Below are positions 59,765 through 64,000 of a stretch of 64,000 nucleotides of DNA, piece by piece (position 1 is the first letter of the stretch; each line of letters begins with the position of its first letter). The stretch is from Kitasatospora sp. NA04385. GTDB lineage: Bacteria; Actinomycetota; Actinomycetes; Streptomycetales; Streptomycetaceae. A program made the position numbers and the translations under genes. Where the stretch lies: NCBI RefSeq assembly GCF_013364235.1, contig NZ_CP054919.1, forward strand, positions 3,242,054 to 3,306,053. The letters run 5' to 3'. Under the pieces are notes generated by a model, which was given only the letters and a program-made list of their open reading frames with translations, had not been told where the DNA came from and did no database searches.

Positions 59765-60697
59765 TCAGTGTCGCGGCCGGGACGTCGCCAGGTGCAGCCT
59801 GGTGAACGCCAGCGCCTCCGCCAGGTCCGCCTCCTGCTCCGCCGGGCCGCCCGACTTGCGGGTGTTCACCTCCAGCACCACGTGCCCGTCGAAGCCCGTC
59901 CGCGCCAGCCGCTCCAGCAGCTCCGCGCACGGCTGCTTGCCCCGCCCGGGGATCAGGTGCTCGTCCTTGCCCGACCCCGACCCGTCCGCCAGGTGCACGT
60001 GCGCCAGCCGGTCGCCCATCCGGTCCACCAGCTCGAACGCGTCCGTCCGGGACGTCGCCGCGTGCGACAGGTCCACGGTGAAGTGCCGGTACTCCTCGTC
60101 CGTGACGTCCCACCCCGGCGCGTACGCCAGCACCTCGCGGTCCCGGTAGCGCCACGGGTACATGTTCTCCACCGCGAACCGGACGTCGGTCTCCCCCGCC
60201 ATCCGGTTCACCCCCGCCACGAACTCCCGCGCGTACTGCCGCTGCCACCGGAACGGCGGGTGCACCACCACGGTGTCCGCCCCCAGCCGCTCGGCCGCCC
60301 GCCGGGCCCGCACCAGCTTCGTCCACGGGTCCGTCGTCCACACCCGCTGGGTGATCAGCAGGCACGGCGCGTGCACCGCGAGGATCGGCACCCCGTACTG
60401 GTCCGAGAGCCGCAGCAGCGCCTCCACGTCCTGGCTCACCGGGTCGTTCCAGACCATCACCTCGACGCCGTCGTACCCCAGCCGCGCGGCCAGCTCGAAC
60501 GCCGTCTCGGTGGTCGACGGGTACACCGACGCGGTCGACAGCGCGACCTTGGTGTCCGGCACGTGCAGCGCCGGGTGCGGCGGCGGCCACCCCGGCCGGT
60601 CCAGCTTCCGCCGCGCCGCGCGGGCGGCCCGCGCCGCCTTCAACGGCAGGGGGCCGCGCCTCGACCGCCGCTCGTCCGCCGAATCCGCCACGCCCAC
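59765..60697 (-). CDS. Sugar phosphate isomerase/epimerase (AP endonuclease 2 TIM barrel)
   Basis: 310 residues from GTG 60697 (GTG 60691 also possible). Xylose-isomerase-like TIM barrel with [50 protein letters not shown] and [20 protein letters not shown]. The His/Glu/Asp metal ligands are present. Substrate unknown. Confidence 0.9.
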   Translation of the reverse strand: MGVADSADERRSRRGPLPLKAARAARAARRKLDRPGWPPPHPALHVPDTKVALSTASVYPSTTETAFELAARLGYDGVEVMVWNDPVSQDVEALLRLSDQYGVPILAVHAPCLLITQRVWTTDPWTKLVRARRAAERLGADTVVVHPPFRWQRQYAREFVAGVNRMAGETDVRFAVENMYPWRYRDREVLAYAPGWDVTDEEYRHFTVDLSHAATSRTDAFELVDRMGDRLAHVHLADGSGSGKDEHLIPGRGKQPCAELLERLARTGFDGHVVLEVNTRKSGGPAEQEADLAEALAFTRLHLATSRPRH

Positions 60698-60777
60698 CAG
60701 ACTAAGTCAGACCGGGACGAGCCAGACGCGCCGCGCAGCCGGGAGGCGCGCGTCAGGGGTGCGGGGCGAGCGCCGCG

Positions 60778-61731
60778 CTACGCCTCGATCGCGGTCCGGT
60801 TCTCCGGTCCGTCCATCGTGTCCAGCCGTCGCAGGATGATCCCCTCGCGCAGGGCCCACGGGCAGATGTCGAGTTCGTCCAGGCCGAAGAGGTCCATCGC
60901 CGCGTCGGCGACCAGCGCGCCGGCCAGCAGCTGGCGGGCGCGGCCGAGCGAGACGCCGGGGATCCGGGCGCGTTCGGCGGGCGTCATCGCGGCGAGGCGG
61001 GGCAGCCACGCGGAGAGGCCGGAGCGGGTGAGCTTGCGCGGGACGCGGACGCCCGCGCCCTCGGGGGCGGCGCCGGTCATCCGGGCGAGCTGCTTGAAGG
61101 TCTTGGAGGTGGCCACCGAGTGGTCCGGCGGCCCGAGCCGGGCGAAGTCGCCGACCGCCCCGGCGATCTCGGCGCGGATGTGCCGCCGCAGCTCGCGCAG
61201 GTCCCCCGGGTCGGCGACCTCGCCGGGCAGCCGGGAGGTGAGGCGGCCCGCGCCGAGCGGGAGGGAGGTGGCGACGTCGGGCTGCTCGTCGATGCCGCAG
61301 GCGATCTCCAGCGAGCCGCCGCCGATGTCGAGGTTGAGCAGCCGCCCGGAGGACCAGCCGAACCAGCGGCGGACGGCGAGGAAGGTGAGCCGGGCCTCGT
61401 CCTGCCCGGACAGGACGGTGAGCGCGACGCCGGTCTCGTCCTCGACCCGGCGCAGCACCTCCTCGCCGTTGACGGCCTCCCGGACGGCGGAGGTGGCGAA
61501 CGGCAGCAGGTCGACCACGCCCTTGTCCTCGGCGACCCGGAGCGAGGAGGCGACCATCGAGACCAGGCGCTCGACCCCGACCCCGCTGATCGACCCGTCC
61601 GCCTCCAGCAGCTCGGCGAGGCGCAGTTCGGCCTTGTGCGAGTACGCGGGCAGCGGGGCCGCACCGGGGTGGGCGTCCACCACGAGGAAGTGGACGGTGT
61701 TGGAGCCTACGTCGAGCACACCGAGTCGCAT
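60778..61731 (-). CDS. Ppx/GppA exopolyphosphatase family protein
   Basis: 317 residues. ASKHA fold: phosphate 1 [20 protein letters not shown], phosphate 2 [16 protein letters not shown]. Short single-catalytic-domain form, as in the mycobacterial Ppx1/Ppx2 proteins. Hydrolyses polyphosphate or pppGpp. Confidence 0.93.
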   Translation of the reverse strand: MRLGVLDVGSNTVHFLVVDAHPGAAPLPAYSHKAELRLAELLEADGSISGVGVERLVSMVASSLRVAEDKGVVDLLPFATSAVREAVNGEEVLRRVEDETGVALTVLSGQDEARLTFLAVRRWFGWSSGRLLNLDIGGGSLEIACGIDEQPDVATSLPLGAGRLTSRLPGEVADPGDLRELRRHIRAEIAGAVGDFARLGPPDHSVATSKTFKQLARMTGAAPEGAGVRVPRKLTRSGLSAWLPRLAAMTPAERARIPGVSLGRARQLLAGALVADAAMDLFGLDELDICPWALREGIILRRLDTMDGPENRTAIEA

Positions 61732-61780
61732 GACCGTCCAACCTAGCCCACGCCGGTGACCGGCGGGGATACGGGAAAGG

Positions 61781-63058
61781 TCACAGCATCCCGTCCCAGA
61801 GCTGCTCGACGACGACCGACCACCAGTTCTCCGGGTCGCGCAGCGCGGTGCGGTCGAGCCCGGCCAGCGCCCACTGGAACTCGGCGACGGCGGGCCCGGC
61901 CTGCTCGGGCCGGAGGTCGCGCAGGGCGGGCCGGCGCTCGGCGAGCAGCGCCAGGCAGCGGGTGAACGCGGTGAGGTCGGCGTTGCAGTAGCGGGCCTCG
62001 CAGGTGTCGGGGTCGACGGCGCGGACCCGGCCCTGGGCGGTGTCGACGGTGAGCAGCGCCCAGCCGTCGGTGCCGACCAGGCGCTGGCCGAGCAGCGCGG
62101 TCCGGGCGGCGGCGGTGGCCCGGCGGCCGCGGCCGAGGGCGGTGAGGTGCTCGGTGAGGTCGGGCAGCGGCGGGGCGGCCTGTTCGGCGATGCCGTCGGC
62201 GGTGGGCAGGTGCAGGGTGAAGAAGCCGGGCACCTCGCGCGGCAGGCCGGTGCGCTGGAGCGGGCGGGCGGCGGCCTCGGGCAGGTCGGCGGCGAGCGTC
62301 TCGGCCGGTTCGAAGCGGCGCACGCCGTCCGCGCCGAACAGGGCGGCCAGCCGCTTGCCGAGGCCGGTCCCGTCCTCGGGCTGGGCGGGCGGCACCGAGG
62401 TCGGGAACGGCACCCGGTTGTAGCCGCTGCGGGTGCGGGCCACCAGGGCCCGCACGGCGGCCGCCCGGTGGTCGTGGCGCGGCCCGTACGGCTGCTCGAA
62501 CTCCAGCCGGACGCCCGGGAGTTGCTCGGCGACGGCCTGCTCGGAGTAGCTGCCGGGGAGCATCGACAGGCGCAGGTCGGTGCGCAGCGCGACCAGCCGC
62601 TCGGCCGGGACGCCCTGCTCGGCGAGCTGCTGCCGGGCGCGCAGGGCCGGGTGCGGCCGGCCGTGCGCGGAGTGGACGGTGAGCGCCTGGAGCCGGTCCT
62701 GCTCGTCCCGGTAGCTGAGGGTGGCCCGGGTGCCGGGGCCGGTGACCGGCGGCCGGGACGGGTCGTGGCTGCCGGCGCCGAGCCGGTCGCGGTGCAGCTG
62801 CTCGACCACCGGCACCGGGACGGACGGGTAGACGACGAGCTCGCCGGTGGCCCGGTCGACGACGGCGCAGGCCGCGCCGATCTCCTCGGGGGCGCGGCGG
62901 GCGCCGGTGAGCGGGTCGGTGAGCAGCGGCGCGGGCTCCGGCCAGAGCACCCAGCCGAGGTCGAACTCGTGGCACCTGACAGGCCGCGCCCCCTCCTGCG
63001 GGAGGTCGCCGTTGACCCAGCGGTGGGCGGTGGCGAGGGCCTGCTCGCGGGTGATCAT
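61781..63058 (-). CDS. Immunity-type protein with YrhB-like, degenerate deaminase-like and SUKH-4 domains
   Basis: 425 residues. N-terminal YrhB/Imm35-like segment ([38 protein letters not shown]). The middle part ([51 protein letters not shown]) follows the polymorphic-toxin deaminase pattern TELEPC-x-LPG-x-YC but has Ser and Ser/Glu where zinc-binding Cys are expected, so it is likely inactive. The C-terminal part ([15 protein letters not shown] to [20 protein letters not shown]) is SUKH-4-like. ATG 63058 overlaps the toxin stop as ATGA. Domain calls rest on motif memory. Confidence 0.7.
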   Translation of the reverse strand: MITREQALATAHRWVNGDLPQEGARPVRCHEFDLGWVLWPEPAPLLTDPLTGARRAPEEIGAACAVVDRATGELVVYPSVPVPVVEQLHRDRLGAGSHDPSRPPVTGPGTRATLSYRDEQDRLQALTVHSAHGRPHPALRARQQLAEQGVPAERLVALRTDLRLSMLPGSYSEQAVAEQLPGVRLEFEQPYGPRHDHRAAAVRALVARTRSGYNRVPFPTSVPPAQPEDGTGLGKRLAALFGADGVRRFEPAETLAADLPEAAARPLQRTGLPREVPGFFTLHLPTADGIAEQAAPPLPDLTEHLTALGRGRRATAAARTALLGQRLVGTDGWALLTVDTAQGRVRAVDPDTCEARYCNADLTAFTRCLALLAERRPALRDLRPEQAGPAVAEFQWALAGLDRTALRDPENWWSVVVEQLWDGML

Positions 63059-64000
63059 CGGCTGGTGCTCCCGGTGGTGCGGTGGATGGTGAGCCGGGAG
63101 CGCGGCGGCACGGGCTCGGCGGCGGGCCCGGGGCGGTCGGCGTCCGGGCCGCCCGCGCCGACCAGGGCCGGTTCGGGCTCGGGCGCCGCCCCGGTCGCGG
63201 CGGCGGGGGCGTGCGCCGGGACGGCGACGGTGGCGGGCAGCGGCGCGGTCAGGTCGATCGGCCGGTCGGCGGCGTCCACCGCGATCGCCCACAGGCCGTG
63301 GTCGGCCGGGTAGAGCGGGACGGGCGCGGCGTAGCCGGTCTGGTGGTCCAGGTAGCTGAGCACGCCCTTGTGGTTGACGGCGTTCCAGGTGTGCGAGCGG
63401 CCGAACGCGTCGACGGTGAGCAGCACCGCGCGGGTGCCGGTGCCGTGGGCGAGCAGGGCCTGGCCGAGCCTGCCGTGGGCGTCGGCGCCGTCGCCGAGGT
63501 CGAGGAAGCGGGTGCCGAGTTCGAGTTCGGCGCGGTCGCGGCCGCCGCGCTCGCCGGCCGGGCCGTCGGGCAGCCGGGGCGCGGCGCAGGTCGGCACGCC
63601 GCCGAGGGTGTCCACGGCGGACAGCGAGACGTCCACGCAGTTGTTGGCGCGCCCGCTCTCGGCGTGGCCGCCGCCGTTGAGCACCTCGATCCACTCGCCG
63701 ACCATCGGGTCCGGCTCGGGCACCGGGGTGCGGCGCACCGCCTCGGCCTGGTGCGCCGGGTCGACCGGGCCGAGCCCGCCGGGCAGGCCGTACGGGCGGC
63801 TGTCGGCGAGGACGCGCTCGCGCTCCGCGGTCGGCAGCGGGCCGACGGCGCCGCCGCCGCGCCGCCCGTCGGCGATCACCAGCCAGGCCGCGGACGCCTG
63901 CCCGGGGTTCACCGGCAGGCCCTGCTCGTCCGTGCCGGACTGGCGCCGGACGTCGGTCAGCGGCTCGTACCCGCGCAGCGGGCCGCCGGGCGACTGCTGG
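63055..64000 (-). CDS. Polymorphic toxin with Tox-PL glutamine deamidase domain (5' end outside window)
   Basis: C-terminal 314 or more residues; the frame is still open at 64000, so the start lies beyond the window (an internal GTG at 63912 is unlikely to be real). Papain-like fold toxin core: NNCVDVSLSAVDTLGGVPTC (catalytic Cys), GTRAVLLTVDAFGRSHTWNA (catalytic His), GVLSYLDHQTGYA (Asp/Gln). It predicts deamidation of a target glutamine. The C-terminal 80 residues are Ala/Pro-rich. Linked by ATGA overlap to the immunity-type gene. Confidence 0.8.
   Translation of the reverse strand, partial: QQSPGGPLRGYEPLTDVRRQSGTDEQGLPVNPGQASAAWLVIADGRRGGGAVGPLPTAERERVLADSRPYGLPGGLGPVDPAHQAEAVRRTPVPEPDPMVGEWIEVLNGGGHAESGRANNCVDVSLSAVDTLGGVPTCAAPRLPDGPAGERGGRDRAELELGTRFLDLGDGADAHGRLGQALLAHGTGTRAVLLTVDAFGRSHTWNAVNHKGVLSYLDHQTGYAAPVPLYPADHGLWAIAVDAADRPIDLTAPLPATVAVPAHAPAAATGAAPEPEPALVGAGGPDADRPGPAAEPVPPRSRLTIHRTTGSTSR

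Overview
The window is high-GC (third codon positions almost all G or C) actinobacterial chromosome. It carries chaplins, rodlins, a BldN-type sigma factor with its anti-sigma factor RsbN, a Rex-hemACD operon and WhiJ-like XRE/DUF397 pairs, which together point to Streptomycetaceae (Streptomyces or Kitasatospora). There are no rRNA or tRNA genes, no CRISPR array and no complete transposon.

Layout. 0.1-2.4 kb (minus): futalosine-pathway menaquinone genes mqnP-mqnL. 2.5-5.1 kb (plus): a PLDc_N membrane protein and an acyl-CoA carboxylase beta/epsilon pair. 5.2-12.1 kb (minus): cytochrome c maturation operon tlpA-ccdA-resB-ccsB, and hemL with a histidine phosphatase. 12.4-23.8 kb is a mixed accessory stretch: a two-component pair with a DUF2079 membrane protein, a LysR/dehydrogenase divergon, a PEBP remnant, GntR and an RsbW-like ATPase around a triple TCTAGA operator, a twice-frameshifted sugar kinase, a DUF4291 protein and a secreted SGNH-ricin lipase.

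24.0-28.3 kb is a cell-surface island: three short chaplins, two rodlins and three other small secreted proteins, most followed by a strong hairpin. 28.4-34.5 kb (minus): hemB, then rex-hemA-hemC-hemD with translational overlaps and a Rex operator. 34.5-44.4 kb is conserved developmental and housekeeping sequence: DEDDh exonuclease, glutaredoxin, HAD phosphatase, bldN (frameshifted in its pro-region), rsbN, a PlsC acyltransferase, an SDR epimerase, a 32-residue bS22 ribosomal protein, an excisionase-like HTH protein, a putative phosphatase and AcuC.

44.6-51.9 kb is accessory again: a proline-repeat HTH protein, a methyltransferase, a GTGA-coupled three-gene unknown operon divergent from a WhiJ-like XRE gene with two tandem DUF397 genes, a transposase-VOC chimera, and an MBL/TetR divergon flanked by inverted paired GTTCACGAG repeats. 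51.9-61.7 kb is mostly core: MFS, HAD, proC, ilvD, Ppx/GppA and others. 61.8-64.0 kb holds a Tox-PL glutamine-deamidase toxin gene (running off the window) overlapping a YrhB/deaminase-like/SUKH-4 immunity-type gene.

Functional threads. Menaquinone, haem and cytochrome c biogenesis occur together with the NADH/NAD+ sensor Rex. The aerial-hypha coat genes lie about 9 kb from the sigma factor known to drive such genes, and sigma-BldN-like promoter matches sit before one chaplin, rsbN and (weaker) the first rodlin. Three recent-looking gene disruptions (kinase, bldN, PEBP) and several recombination scars make parts of the accessory DNA look fluid or contain base-calling errors in GC runs.
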